A stretch of DNA of 64,000 bases from Actinomycetospora straminea (GCF_028737255.1 NZ_JAQZAN010000001.1:1-64000); one strand, 5' to 3'. Numbered from the stretch's first letter, positions 7,729-16,265 are shown. Numbers and translations: made by a program. Notes: a model not told the origin generated them from the sequence alone.

Positions 7729-8601
7729 TCAGGCCACCTGCAGCGACCGGCGGGACAGGCCCCACATGGTGCCGTCGATCGTCGTCGTCACCGGGGCCTC
7801 GGGGTCGGTGGCCGCGCCCAGGGTGACGAACAGCGGCACGAAGTGCTCGGCCGTCGGGTGCGCGTAGGGCATGCCCGGGGCCTGGCGGAAGCGGTGGAGG
7901 GTCTCGAGGTCGCCGCGGTCGAGCGCCTCGGCGGCCCAGGCGTCGAACTCGCCGGTCCAGCCCGGGGTCTCCTTCCCGCCGAGCATGTCGCGGGTCAGGA
8001 ACGGCAGGCCGTGGGTCATGAAGCCCGAGCCGATGACGAGCACGCCCTCGCTGCGCAGCTCGCGCAGGCGGGTGCCGATGGCGAGCAGGCGGTCCGGCTC
8101 CTCCGTGGGCAGGCTCATCTGCAGGACCGGGACGTCGCCGAGCGGGTACATGACCTTGAGCGGCACCCAGGCCCCGTGGTCGAGCCCGCGGCGCGAGGTG
8201 TGCACCGGCTCGCCGTCGGGCAGCGTCGCCGCGACGCGGGCGGCGAGCGCGGAGGCGTCGGGCGTCGCGTAGGTCATGCGGTAGAAGCGCTCCGCGAACC
8301 CGCCGAAGTCGTACACGAGCGGGGTGCCGGCCTCGGGGCTCAAGAGCGTCAGCGGCGCGGACTCCCAGTGCGCCGAGACGATGAGGATCGCGCGCGGCGT
8401 CGGCAGCGTGTCCGCCCAGGCGCCCAGGCGCGTCATCCACTCCGCGTCGTCGAACAGCGGCGGCGCCCCGTGGCTGACGTAGAGCGCGGGCAGCGGCCCG
8501 TCCTGCGGGGTCCACGGCGCGCGGCGGGTGGCACGCTCCCGCGCGGCCGGCTCGTACGCGTCGAACGCCGCTCCCGGGTGGGCGGTGGCGAACGGATCCA
8601 T
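7729..8601 (-). CDS. ygiD: DODA-type (LigB family) extradiol dioxygenase
   Basis: This 290-residue class III extradiol ring-cleavage dioxygenase is of the YgiD/4,5-DOPA dioxygenase type. Metal ligands are visible: His in YVSHGAPP (about residue 44), His in SAHWES (about 77), His in LDHGAWVPLKVMYP (about 140) and His in HPTAEHFVPLF (about 245). It should cleave a catechol next to one hydroxyl using Zn or Fe; the natural substrate is unknown. The first 30 residues are an extension. It diverges from a MarR-family regulator across a 74-bp region with two matching operator-like palindromes, so aromatic-ligand control is likely. Confidence 0.85.
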   Translation of the reverse strand: MDPFATAHPGAAFDAYEPAARERATRRAPWTPQDGPLPALYVSHGAPPLFDDAEWMTRLGAWADTLPTPRAILIVSAHWESAPLTLLSPEAGTPLVYDFGGFAERFYRMTYATPDASALAARVAATLPDGEPVHTSRRGLDHGAWVPLKVMYPLGDVPVLQMSLPTEEPDRLLAIGTRLRELRSEGVLVIGSGFMTHGLPFLTRDMLGGKETPGWTGEFDAWAAEALDRGDLETLHRFRQAPGMPYAHPTAEHFVPLFVTLGAATDPEAPVTTTIDGTMWGLSRRSLQVA

Positions 8602-8615
8602 GGCCTACTCCTCGC

Positions 8616-8627
8616 TTGATGATTCAA
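8616..8627. promoter_or_regulatory. MarR operator half-region 1 (TTGA-N4-TCAA)
   Basis: TTGATGATTCAA lies 15 bp upstream of the dioxygenase start. A second TTGA-N4-TCAA sits 35 bp away, centre to centre (8651-8662). Together with flanking bases they form a near-perfect larger inverted repeat. The adjacent MarR gene makes it the obvious binder. Confidence 0.6.
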
Positions 8628-8650
8628 CCGCCGAATCTACCTGCTTTGGG

Positions 8651-8662
8651 TTGAAGCATCAA
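8651..8662. promoter_or_regulatory. MarR operator half-region 2 (TTGA-N4-TCAA)
   Basis: TTGAAGCATCAA is the partner of the site at 8616-8627 and abuts the -10 motif of the MarR gene, so binding would also repress the regulator itself. Confidence 0.6.
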
Positions 8663-8663
8663 G

Positions 8664-8669
8664 TAAAGT
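8664..8669 (+). promoter_or_regulatory. -10 motif TAAAGT, leaderless candidate
   Basis: TAAAGT lies 6 nt before the ATG at 8676 and directly after the second operator. No Shine-Dalgarno is present. Confidence 0.35.
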
Positions 8670-8675
8670 GGGGCC

Positions 8676-9200
8676 ATGGACGACTCGCCCTGGCTCGACG
8701 ACGCGGAGCAGCGGGCCTGGCGCCGGACGGCCGCGGTGATGACGCTGCTGCCCGCCGCGCTCGACGCCCAGCTCCAGCGTGACGCCGGCCTGACCCAGTT
8801 CTCGTACCTGACGCTGGCGATGCTCTCCGAGACGCCCGGGCGCACGCTGCCCATGAGCGCCCTGGCGGCCACCGTGAACTCGTCGCTCTCGCGACTCTCG
8901 CACGTCGTGGCGCGCCTCGAGCAGCAGGGCTGGGTGACGCGCGAGCCGTCGCCGGAGAGCGGGCGGGTGACCGTCGCGCGGCTCACCGAGGCGGGCATGG
9001 AGAAGGTCCGCGAGACCGCACCCGGGCACGCCGCGGAGGTCCGCCGGCTGATCTTCGACGCGCTCGACGACGAGGGCGTCTCGTCGCTGGCCTGCGTCAC
9101 CGCGGCGATCCTCGGACGCCTCGACCCGGCCGGCGGGATGCGGGCGAACCCGCTCAGCCGCGAGGCCCACCCGGACGACGACCGATCCGCCACGGGGTGA
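8676..9200 (+). CDS. MarR-family transcriptional regulator
   Basis: This 174-residue winged-helix regulator has a dimerisation helix, then the helix-turn-helix (RTLPMSALAATVNSSLSRLSHVVARLEQQGWV, residues about 62-90) and the wing (REPSPESGRVTVARLTEAG). It lies divergent to the extradiol dioxygenase, with two TTGA-N4-TCAA palindromes between them. It probably represses both genes and is released by a phenolic or quinone ligand, as is usual for the family. Its 3' end overlaps the converging cyclase gene by 47 nt. The C-terminal tail after residue 150 is polar and probably unstructured. Confidence 0.88.
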   Translation: MDDSPWLDDAEQRAWRRTAAVMTLLPAALDAQLQRDAGLTQFSYLTLAMLSETPGRTLPMSALAATVNSSLSRLSHVVARLEQQGWVTREPSPESGRVTVARLTEAGMEKVRETAPGHAAEVRRLIFDALDDEGVSSLACVTAAILGRLDPAGGMRANPLSREAHPDDDRSATG

Positions 9201-9981
9201 TGTCGGGCGGCACACCCTTGCCGCGCCGCCCGCTCAGGGGGAACGCCGCGAAGCGCTCGGCGTCGAGGAACTCGCGGCTGGTGCTGGAGACGCACACCTC
9301 GCCCGGTCCGGCGGCGTCGGTGATCCGGGCGGCGATGTTGACGTCGCGGCCGTAGTAGTCGCCGCCGAGCTGCTGCGGGGTCCCGACGTGCACGCCCGCG
9401 CGCAGGGCCAGGCGGTGCCCGTCGACCTCGAGCTCGCCGACGGCGTCGCGCGCCGCCAGCGCCACCTCGACCGCGTCCTCGACGGTCGGGTGCACGGCCA
9501 TCAGCCCGTCGCCGAGCCGCTTGACGACGCGCCCGCGCCGGCGCACGAGGGGCTCGACGGCCGCGCCGACCCGCCGCAGCGCGGTCACCGCCACGTCGTC
9601 GCCGACCTCGAGGGTCCAGTCGGAGAACCCGGCGAGGTCGGTGAACAGGACGACGACGTGCTCGTCGCTGTGCTGCTCCTCGACCCCGGCGTGCGCCTGC
9701 CACACCTGTAGCGCGGTCAGCCCGACCTCGCGCAGCACGCTCGGGCGGGTCGCCGCCAGCGGGGCGAGCTGGGCCGCGAGCCGGCCGACGGCGTCGTCCC
9801 CGGTGGACAGGGGGTCGCCGTACGTGGCGTCGCCGGGCAGCCGGGAGCGCGCCCACTCGAGCGCGGCGAGGAGGCGCGGGTCGGAGTCGAGCCGGTGGGC
9901 CGCCTCCAGGACCCGGCGGCGCACCGGCTCACGGTGGGACGCGAGCACGTTGATCGACGGTAACAGCCGGTCCGCCGCCAC
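9154..9981 (-). CDS. Class III adenylate/guanylate cyclase
   Basis: This 275-residue protein ends in a class III cyclase catalytic domain (residues about 110-265). Metal-binding Asp residues lie in VVLFTDLAGFSDW and RLGDGLMAV. VVKRLGDG supplies the purine-contacting Lys, and GRDVNIAARITDAAGPGEV carries the transition-state Asn/Arg pair. The first 100 residues form a helical segment of unknown function. No membrane helix is seen, so it is a soluble cyclase making cAMP or cGMP. The likely start is GTG 9981; the longer frame upstream shadows tatB. It lies 44 bp downstream of tatB on the same strand. Confidence 0.82.
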   Translation of the reverse strand: MAADRLLPSINVLASHREPVRRRVLEAAHRLDSDPRLLAALEWARSRLPGDATYGDPLSTGDDAVGRLAAQLAPLAATRPSVLREVGLTALQVWQAHAGVEEQHSDEHVVVLFTDLAGFSDWTLEVGDDVAVTALRRVGAAVEPLVRRRGRVVKRLGDGLMAVHPTVEDAVEVALAARDAVGELEVDGHRLALRAGVHVGTPQQLGGDYYGRDVNIAARITDAAGPGEVCVSSTSREFLDAERFAAFPLSGRRGKGVPPDITPWRIGRRPGGPRG

Positions 9982-10025
9982 CCCGTGCCCCCGAGCACCT
10001 CGTGAGGAGGGACACGGGCGCGCCC

Positions 10026-10487
10026 TCAGGTGGCGTCGGGGTCCACCGGGGCGATCTCGCCCGGGCCCAGCGGGCGGGCGGCCTCGGGGCGGCGGACGGT
10101 CGGTGCCGGCGTGGCGGGCACCGACCCGGTGGTGCCGGCGGTCGTGCTCGCGGTCGTGCTCGCGGACGTGCTCGCGGTCGTCCCCGGCGTCGGGGACCCG
10201 CTCCAGGTGCCGTCGGCGGGCGGCTCGGTGAACAGGTGCTGGCGGACCGCCCGGCGGGGGTTCAGGTCCCGCACCGAGCGCAGGTCCTCGAGCGGCTTGC
10301 GGAGCTCGTCGAACTCCGGCCCGAGCTCCTGGCGCAGCTGGTCGCGCGCGCCGGTCGCGTAGTCGCGGATCGTGCGCACGGTGTTCGCCACCCACGCCGC
10401 GGCGGCCGGGAGACGCTCGGGTCCGAGGACGAACAGCCCGACGAGCGCGAGGACGAGCAGCTCGGGCCAGCCGACGTTGTCGAACAC
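10026..10487 (-). CDS. tatB: Sec-independent translocase subunit TatB
   Basis: This 153-residue protein has the TatA/B fold: a short N-terminal membrane helix ([20 protein letters not shown], residues 8-27, with the conserved Glu and the Gly-Pro hinge) and an amphipathic helix (residues 28-60). A Ser/Thr/Pro-rich tail follows ([19 protein letters not shown]). It partners TatC in exporting folded twin-arginine substrates. It is the last gene of sigE-rseA-htrA-tatB, 9 bp after htrA, the same order as in M. tuberculosis. The tail repeats (GCTCGCGGTCGT-type codons) are simple sequence. Confidence 0.9.
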   Translation of the reverse strand: MFDNVGWPELLVLALVGLFVLGPERLPAAAAWVANTVRTIRDYATGARDQLRQELGPEFDELRKPLEDLRSVRDLNPRRAVRQHLFTEPPADGTWSGSPTPGTTASTSASTTASTTAGTTGSVPATPAPTVRRPEAARPLGPGEIAPVDPDAT

Positions 10488-10496
10488 CCCTGCCCC

Positions 10497-12275
10497 CTAG
10501 AGCGTGACCTGCAGCGTCAGCGGACGGCCCTGGCGCACCACGCCGAGGGTGATCACCTGGCCCGGCGGGTGCTCCCGCACGGCCACGACGAGCTCGTCGG
10601 CGGACGCGATGGGCCGGTCGTCGACCCGCAGGACCACGTCGCCCTCCAGCAGCCCGGCGCGCGACGCGGGTCCACCCTGGCGCACGTTGAGCACCTGCGC
10701 ACCGTCCGCGGTGCCGTCCGTGACCGACTTCGCGTTCACCCCGAGGTCGCTGTGGGTGTAGCCGCCGGTGCGGATGATCGACTCGGCGATGACGCGGACG
10801 TCGTCGATCGGGATGGCGAAGCCGAGGCCGATCGATCCGCCCTCACCGCCGCCGAGGGTCCGGATCGCGGTGTTGATGCCGACGACGGCCCCGGAGGTGT
10901 CGACGAGCGCACCACCGGAGTTCCCGGGGTTGATGGCGGCGTCGGTCTGGATGGCGTCGATGACGGGGTTGGCCTCGGCCGACTCGGCGTCGAGCCGCAC
11001 CGGGCGGTCGACCGAGCTGACGATGCCCTCGGTGACCGTGCCCGCGAGGCCGAGCGGCGAGCCGATCGCGATGACGCCGTCGCCGACGCGCAGGTCGGAC
11101 GAGCGCCCGAGCTGGGCGACGACGGGGTTCGCGATGTCCACCTTGACCACGGCGATGTCGGTCTGCGGGTCGCGGCCGACGACGCGCGCGGGCGCCCGCA
11201 GCCCGGAGGCGAAGACGGCCTCGAGGGTGGCGCGCGGGTCGGTGGCGGCGAGCTCGACGACGTGGTTGTTGGTGACGATGTAGCCGTCGGGGCTGAGCAC
11301 GACGCCCGACCCCGTGCCGCCGCTGGTGCCGGCCTGCAGCTCGAGCGACACCACCGCCGACGTCACACGGCCCGCCACCTCGGCCACCGAGCCCGGGGGG
11401 CGCTCGCGGCCGGTCTCGACCGGGGTCAGCGTGGCTCCCGGGTCGACGAGGCTGTCCGCACCACCCGCGACCGCCCAGCCGGCCACGCCCCCGACCCCGC
11501 CGAGCAGCAGCGCCACGGCGGCGAGCAGGGCCAGCGCGGTCGGCTGCACCCGGCGGCCGAGGATCAGCTCGCGGGCCGACAGGCGCGGGCCCACGGGGCG
11601 GGCCGCCTCGCCGGGCCGGGACTCGCCCAGCGCGGGGCCGCCGAGCTCGGCGCCCGTGCCGGGGTCGCGCCAGGGGTCGGCGGTCGCGGTCCCGCCCGCC
11701 CAGAAGTCGTCGGGCCCGTCGGTGGAGCGCTCCGGGGGCCGGTCGGGGCGCTGCAGCGACGTCGCGGCGCCGCCCTCGGGGCGCCCGAACGCCGCGGTCA
11801 GCGCCGGGGCGGGGGCGTCACGGTGCCCCGTCGGGCGCCGGCCGGCGTCACCGTTGCGGGCGCCGAAGCCGCCCTCGACCCCCGCGGGCCGGCCGAAGAC
11901 GGCGGCGAGCTCCCGCTCGTCGGGGGCGTGGCCGTTCGGGTGGGCGGCGCCGTTCGCGGGGACGGTGCCGTTCGCGGGGACGGTGCCGTTCGGGTGGGCG
12001 CCGTTCGGGAGGGCGCCGTTCGGGAGGGCGCCGTTCGGGAGGGCGCCGTTCGGGGGGGCGCCGTTCGGGTGCGCGGCGCCGTTGGTGCCGTGCCCGTTGG
12101 TCGGCGCCTGGCCGTGGCCGGGGCCGTACCCGTCGGCGGGGTGGCCGTTGCTCGGGCCGTGGCCGTTGCTCGGGCCGGAGCCGTTGCCGGAGCCGTTGCC
12201 GGAGCCAGGGCCGGCGTCAGGGCCGTGCCCGGTCTCGGGGGTCGGGTCGGGGCGCGGGTCGGTGGGTCCGCTCAT
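10497..12275 (-). CDS. htrA: HtrA/DegP-type membrane serine protease with PDZ
   Basis: This 592-residue S1C protease begins with about 245 residues of cytoplasmic Asn/Gly/Pro-rich low complexity. A single membrane helix follows (LALLAAVALLLGGVGGVAGW, about 250-275) and then an extracytoplasmic protease domain. The catalytic triad is visible as VTNNHVVE (His, about 337), TDIAVVKVD (Asp, about 373) and NPGNSGGALVD (Ser, about 450). A C-terminal PDZ domain (GGPASRAGLLEGDVVLRV) ends the protein. It handles damaged envelope proteins under SigE control. The N-terminal NGALPNGALPNG runs come from 15-bp tandem repeats. It lies between rseA and tatB on one strand. Confidence 0.92.
   Translation of the reverse strand: MSGPTDPRPDPTPETGHGPDAGPGSGNGSGNGSGPSNGHGPSNGHPADGYGPGHGQAPTNGHGTNGAAHPNGAPPNGALPNGALPNGALPNGAHPNGTVPANGTVPANGAAHPNGHAPDERELAAVFGRPAGVEGGFGARNGDAGRRPTGHRDAPAPALTAAFGRPEGGAATSLQRPDRPPERSTDGPDDFWAGGTATADPWRDPGTGAELGGPALGESRPGEAARPVGPRLSARELILGRRVQPTALALLAAVALLLGGVGGVAGWAVAGGADSLVDPGATLTPVETGRERPPGSVAEVAGRVTSAVVSLELQAGTSGGTGSGVVLSPDGYIVTNNHVVELAATDPRATLEAVFASGLRAPARVVGRDPQTDIAVVKVDIANPVVAQLGRSSDLRVGDGVIAIGSPLGLAGTVTEGIVSSVDRPVRLDAESAEANPVIDAIQTDAAINPGNSGGALVDTSGAVVGINTAIRTLGGGEGGSIGLGFAIPIDDVRVIAESIIRTGGYTHSDLGVNAKSVTDGTADGAQVLNVRQGGPASRAGLLEGDVVLRVDDRPIASADELVVAVREHPPGQVITLGVVRQGRPLTLQVTL
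11950..12060. repeat. Tandem 18-bp and 15-bp repeats inside htrA
   Basis: Two copies of an 18-bp unit (around GTTCGCGGGGACGGTGCC) are followed by five 15-bp units CCGTTCGGGAGGGCG (11986-12060, with one-base variants). They encode Val-Pro-Ala-Asn-Gly-Thr and Pro-Asn-Gly-Ala-Leu repeats in the cytoplasmic tail. All unit lengths are multiples of three, so copy-number changes keep frame. Confidence 0.8.
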
Positions 12276-12422
12276 GACGCCTCCCCGCGGGGGGCGGCGG
12301 GCCGCGGCCCGGGCTCAACGGTGGTGCTCATCGCCCCTCCACCGTAGAGCCTCGGCCCGCGTCACGCGTCGACACGGTCACAGCGTGCGACCGGCGTGGT
12401 GAAGGGCCCGTCAGGGGGCGGG

Positions 12423-13010
12423 TCAGGGAGCGCCGGGTCCGGGCAGGCCCGGCGCCGGGGAGGTGGCGGTGCGCGCGCGGACGGCGAGGTCGGCGGCCGC
12501 GGCGGTGGGGGTGACGGTGGGCGCGACGACGACGGGCGCGCCCGGCGAGGACGCGGGCGCGGTGCCCGACACGACGGCGGGCCCGGAGAGGGCGGCCAGC
12601 GCGGCGGCGCCGACGACCACCCCGGAGCTCAGGGCCACGGGCACGCCGAGACTCCGGCGCCGCGCGCGGCGGCCGCGCGGGGTCTCGGCGGGGACGACGA
12701 GCTCGCCGTCGGGGCCCACGGCCAGCCCGGCGGGCGGCTCGGGCAGCGGGGCGGCGTGGGGGATCGAGCACAGGGCGCTGAGCAGCGAGCTCGGCACGGC
12801 CGGCCCCCCGGCGGCGCGGACCCGCCGGCGCGCCTGGCGCTGCGCGGCGACCTCGGCGGCGCAGGACAGGCAGTGGTCGACGTGCGCGGCGGCCCGGCGG
12901 GCCGGCCCGGGCGGGAGCTCGTCGTCGACGAACGCGACGACGGCGTCGAGCGCGAGGTGGCCGGCGTCGGTGAACCGACGCGGCCAGCCCCCCGTGCGCC
13001 CGGAGATCAC
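12423..13010 (-). CDS. rseA: Zinc-associated anti-sigma factor RseA
   Basis: This 195-residue protein has a ZAS domain: [30 protein letters not shown], split here for length, has the HxxxCxxC motif (about residues 43-50) that senses thiol stress. A membrane helix follows (about 122-145), then an Ala/Pro/Thr-rich extracytoplasmic tail. The GTG start overlaps the TGA of sigE by 4 bp (GTGA), so sigma and anti-sigma are made in step. It should bind SigE at rest and release it on disulfide or envelope stress. Mycobacterial RseA lacks a strong membrane anchor, so the helix here is a difference to test. Confidence 0.88.
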   Translation of the reverse strand: MISGRTGGWPRRFTDAGHLALDAVVAFVDDELPPGPARRAAAHVDHCLSCAAEVAAQRQARRRVRAAGGPAVPSSLLSALCSIPHAAPLPEPPAGLAVGPDGELVVPAETPRGRRARRRSLGVPVALSSGVVVGAAALAALSGPAVVSGTAPASSPGAPVVVAPTVTPTAAAADLAVRARTATSPAPGLPGPGAP

Positions 13011-13696
13011 AGCGACCTCCCCGGCGACCTCCGTGGGCCGGCGCCGACCCGGTCGGCGGCACGGGACTCGAGCGCGGCGCGCAGCGCCTGGCGCCCACGG
13101 TGGATGCGGCTTCGCACGGTTCCCAGTTTGACACCGAGCGTCGCCGCGATCTCCTCGTACGAGAGACCTTCCACGTCGCAGAGCACGACGGCGGCGCGGA
13201 ACTCGGGCGCCAGGGCGTCGAGCGCGGCCTGCAGGTCGGGGTCGAGGTGGGCGTCGGACCAGACCTGCTCGGGGTCGGGGCCGCCGCCGGGCAGGCGGTC
13301 GGTGTCCTCGGGCAGGCCCTCCATCCGCAGGCGGGCGCGGCGGCGGACCATGTCGAGGAAGAGGTTGGTGGTGATGCGGTGCAGCCAGCCCTCGAACGTG
13401 CCGGGCTTGTAGCCCGCGAGCGACCGGAACACGCGGATGAACGTCTCCTGCGTGAGGTCCTCGGCGTCGTGGGCGTCGCCGGTCAGGCGGTACGCGAGGC
13501 GGTAGACGCGGTCGGCGTGCTGGCGCACGACGTCGTCCCAGGTCGGCGGCACCCAGGCCTCGCCGCCGTCGGCGAACGGCTCGGCCGCTGTGCTGACCTC
13601 GGGACGCTCGAGCAGGGCCGTCCCACCGTGCGACGGCCGGACGCCGTCGGACACCGGACCGGGGGAGGCGGCGGCGGGGACGGGGCGATCGGGCAT
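13007..13696 (-). CDS. sigE: ECF sigma factor SigE
   Basis: This 229-residue group 4 sigma factor directs envelope-stress transcription. Region 2 is [20 protein letters not shown] with [17 protein letters not shown] (residues about 55-95). Region 4 is [20 protein letters not shown] with [20 protein letters not shown] (about 160-205). The first 50 residues are an actinobacterial extension. It heads sigE-rseA-htrA-tatB and diverges from the O-methyltransferase gene, exactly the mycobacterial Rv1220c-Rv1224 layout. A 7-bp-arm palindrome lies 77-92 bp upstream. I do not see a clear GGAAC/GTT autoregulated ECF promoter. Confidence 0.92.
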   Translation of the reverse strand: MPDRPVPAAASPGPVSDGVRPSHGGTALLERPEVSTAAEPFADGGEAWVPPTWDDVVRQHADRVYRLAYRLTGDAHDAEDLTQETFIRVFRSLAGYKPGTFEGWLHRITTNLFLDMVRRRARLRMEGLPEDTDRLPGGGPDPEQVWSDAHLDPDLQAALDALAPEFRAAVVLCDVEGLSYEEIAATLGVKLGTVRSRIHRGRQALRAALESRAADRVGAGPRRSPGRSL

Positions 13697-13772
13697 CGGC
13701 GGGCGCGCTCCTCGGCTCGTCGGTGGCGGCGCCGGTCGGGGGTGCCCGGCGACCTGGCCACCACTGTGGCGG

Positions 13773-13788
13773 CCCGTGATGTCACGGG
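13773..13788. promoter_or_regulatory. Palindrome CCCGTGATGTCACGGG upstream of sigE
   Basis: Seven-base arms flank a 2-nt centre, in the 221-bp divergent region between sigE and the O-methyltransferase gene. The symmetry suits a dimeric regulator; none is identified. Confidence 0.35.
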
Positions 13789-13905
13789 GGTGAGGTCGGC
13801 CTGAGAGACCCCTGAGTTTCGGGACGGGCCGGTGATCCGTCCCTCACCCCGTCCGTGTCGGCGGCGTGTCGGCGCGGCACGCCGCCCCGCACCCGGACCG
13901 CGCTC

Positions 13906-13911
13906 TAGCCT
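13906..13911 (+). promoter_or_regulatory. -10 motif TAGCCT, leaderless candidate
   Basis: TAGCCT lies 6 nt before the ATG at 13918 of the O-methyltransferase gene. No Shine-Dalgarno precedes the start. Confidence 0.45.
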
Positions 13912-13917
13912 GCACGG

Positions 13918-14700
13918 ATGGCGACGGGACGCCCCGGGGGGCGAGGGGGCGGCGGTGCGCGCGGCCCGTCCCGTCCGCTGCGGGCCGTGCGGCGCACCCC
14001 CGACGCCGCGACCGGTCCCGTGGCCGTCGGCGACGCCCCGGACGCCGCGTCCGACGCCGAGGCCGCCCGCGCCCGCGCGCGGACCCGTCTCGCCGAGCGC
14101 GCGGAGGCGTTCCTCGCCGAGGACGAGCTGGTCACCGGCCTGCGCGAGCGCGCCGTCGCGGAGGGCGTCGTGCCGGTCGCGCCCGCCACCGCCGCGGCGC
14201 TGACCTTCCTCGCGGCGTCGACGCGGGCGCGCGCGGTGGTCGAGATCGGCACCGGCCTGGGCCTCGCCACCGTCGCCCTCCTGCGCGGGATGCCCACCGA
14301 CGGGCTGCTGACCAGCATCGACCCCGACGGCGACCGCCAGGCCCGGGCCCGCGCGGCCTGCGTCGAGGCGGGGTTCGCGGCGAACCGGGTGCGCATGATC
14401 AAGGGCACGTCGCGCCAGGTGCTCCCCCGCCTGTCCGACGCCGGCTACGACCTCGTCGTCGTCGACGGCGTCACCACCGAGTTCCCCCGCGACCTCGAGG
14501 CGTCGCTGCGCCTGCTGCGCCCGGGCGGGGTGGTGGTCGTCGACGACGTCCTGTGGTCCGGGCGCGTCGCCGACCCGGTGCGCCGCGAGGCGGTCGCCGG
14601 CGCGCTGCGCGAGACCGTGCGCCTCGTGCGGGAGGACGAGCGCCTCGTGCCGCTGCTGCTGCCGGTGGCCGAGGGCCTGCTCTGCGCCGCGCGGCGCTAG
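13918..14700 (+). CDS. O-methyltransferase (Rv1220c type)
   Basis: This 260-residue class I SAM-dependent methyltransferase of the CCoAOMT-like group has the SAM motif VVEIGTGLGLATVALLRG (about residues 102-120), SIDPDGDRQARARAAC (acidic ribose contact) and YDLVVVDGV with VVVVDDVLWSGRV. The methyl acceptor is unknown, though related enzymes use catechols. An about 45-residue Gly/Arg-rich N-terminal extension looks unstructured. It diverges from sigE, as in mycobacteria. Its TAG stop shares the CTAG at 14697-14700 with the stop of the converging pepA, so the two genes meet with no spacer. Confidence 0.85.
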   Translation: MATGRPGGRGGGGARGPSRPLRAVRRTPDAATGPVAVGDAPDAASDAEAARARARTRLAERAEAFLAEDELVTGLRERAVAEGVVPVAPATAAALTFLAASTRARAVVEIGTGLGLATVALLRGMPTDGLLTSIDPDGDRQARARAACVEAGFAANRVRMIKGTSRQVLPRLSDAGYDLVVVDGVTTEFPRDLEASLRLLRPGGVVVVDDVLWSGRVADPVRREAVAGALRETVRLVREDERLVPLLLPVAEGLLCAARR

Positions 14701-16265
14701 ACGCGTCCGGCGACGAACTCCACGAGCGTGCGGGCGGCGAAGCCCGTGGCGCCCTTGGCGACCTCCTCGTGCGGGCTGTCGCAGCGCGCGGGCCCGGCGA
14801 TGTCGAGGTGCGCCCACGGCTGCCCGTCGGTGAAGCGGCGCAGGAACAGGGCCGCCGCGATCCCTCCCGGGCCGCCCGGAGCCTGGCGCACGTCGGCGAT
14901 GGTGGAGTCGACGTCGGGGTCGAGGTCCGCCGACAGCGGCATCGGCCACCACGACTCCCCCGTCGCCGCGCCGGCGTCGACGATCGCGGTGCGCAGGGCC
15001 GGCTCGCTGGCGAACACGCCGCCGGTGCGCACGCCGAGCGCGACCTTCATCGCCCCGGTCAGCGTGGCGACGTCGACGACGACGTCGGGGCCGAGCACCT
15101 CGAGGGCGTAGGCGATCGCGTCGGCGAGGACCATGCGGCCCTCGGCGTCGGTGTTGGTCACCTCGGTGGTGGTGCCCCCGCGGTGGCACACCAGGTCGCC
15201 GGGGCGGTACGCCGAGCCCGAGACGTGGTTCTCGGCGAGCGGGACGAGCCCGGTCACCCGCACCGGCACGCGCAGCCGGGCCAGGGCGCGCAGGGCGGCG
15301 ACGACCGCCGCGCCGCCGGCGCAGTCGGTGCGCATGTCCGCCATGCCCGCGTTCGGCTTGATCGAGATGCCGCCGGTGTCGAACGTGATGCCCTTGCCGA
15401 CGAGCACGACGTGGCCGGCGGCGGGGTCGGCGTCCGGCGGCGACCAGGACAGCTCGAGCAGCCGCGGCGGGCGCGACGAGCCACCGCCCACGGCGAGCAC
15501 GCCGCCGAACCCCTCCGCGGCGAGCCAGTCCTCGTCCCGCACGGTGACCTCGAGGCCGCGGGCGTCGGCGACGAGCTCGCCGGCCGTGGCGGCGAACCAG
15601 GCCGGCGACTTGGCGCCCGAGGGCGTGTCCGCGAGGTCGCGGGCCCGGGCGGTCGCGGTGGCGAGCTCCACGGCGCGCTCGACGGCGTCGTGGTGCTCGG
15701 CGGGGACGTCGAGGTGCACGCGCACGCGCGGCGCGACGCCGTCGGGGCGGACGGTGAAGCGGTGCGAGCCGAGGACGACGCCGAGGGCCAGCGCGGCCCA
15801 CTCGTCGGCGGTCGCGGGCCGGTCCTCGTCGCGGTCGGGGCGCAGGAGCGCGCTGCGGGTGGCGTCGGCGACGGCGTCGCCGAGGGCGTGCGCCGGCGCG
15901 TCCCGGACCGCGCGGACCGCCGCGGCGCCGGCGGCGCGCCAGTCGCGGGCGCGGCCCTCGCCGACCCCGACCAGCCAGCTCGCCGGGGCCTCGCCGGGCA
16001 GCGCGACCACGGCACCCGGCGAGGGGCGCCAGCCGGGCGGGGCGCCCTCGACGACCGAGGGCGCGTCGTCGTCGCTCCCGGTGCCGTCGGCGTCGGTCCC
16101 GGTGCTGCCGGAATCGGTGCTGCCGTGCTCGGTGGTGCCCTCGGTGGGGGTGCGCTCGTCACGCCGTCGCCAGCGCAGCACGGCGACGGCGCCGGCGGGC
16201 GCCTCGGGGGTGAGGACGGCGAGCGGGGTGGGCAGCGCCGGGGCGGCGAAGGCCGCGGAGGCCAC
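14697..16265 (-). CDS. pepA: Leucyl aminopeptidase, M17 family
   Basis: This 522-residue dinuclear-zinc aminopeptidase trims N-terminal residues from peptides. The catalytic C-terminal half shows VLVGKGITFDTGGISIKP (Lys/Asp zinc ligands) and the signature NTDAEGRMVLADAIAYA. The N-terminal domain contains an unusual acidic Ser/Thr/Gly insertion (TDSGSTGTDADGTGSDDD, about residues 50-75), likely a loop. The GTG at 16265 starts VASAAFAAPAL. DUF3117 lies 62 bp upstream on the same strand. In M. tuberculosis pepB (the M17 enzyme) is elsewhere, so this adjacency differs. Confidence 0.9.
   Translation of the reverse strand: MASAAFAAPALPTPLAVLTPEAPAGAVAVLRWRRRDERTPTEGTTEHGSTDSGSTGTDADGTGSDDDAPSVVEGAPPGWRPSPGAVVALPGEAPASWLVGVGEGRARDWRAAGAAAVRAVRDAPAHALGDAVADATRSALLRPDRDEDRPATADEWAALALGVVLGSHRFTVRPDGVAPRVRVHLDVPAEHHDAVERAVELATATARARDLADTPSGAKSPAWFAATAGELVADARGLEVTVRDEDWLAAEGFGGVLAVGGGSSRPPRLLELSWSPPDADPAAGHVVLVGKGITFDTGGISIKPNAGMADMRTDCAGGAAVVAALRALARLRVPVRVTGLVPLAENHVSGSAYRPGDLVCHRGGTTTEVTNTDAEGRMVLADAIAYALEVLGPDVVVDVATLTGAMKVALGVRTGGVFASEPALRTAIVDAGAATGESWWPMPLSADLDPDVDSTIADVRQAPGGPGGIAAALFLRRFTDGQPWAHLDIAGPARCDSPHEEVAKGATGFAARTLVEFVAGRV

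Noticed and set aside
10002-12347. 781-codon plus-strand open frame opposite tatB/htrA
   Set aside because: It is a shadow frame of htrA, with repeated GAVRGDGAV from the htrA tandem repeats and no start signal or domain.
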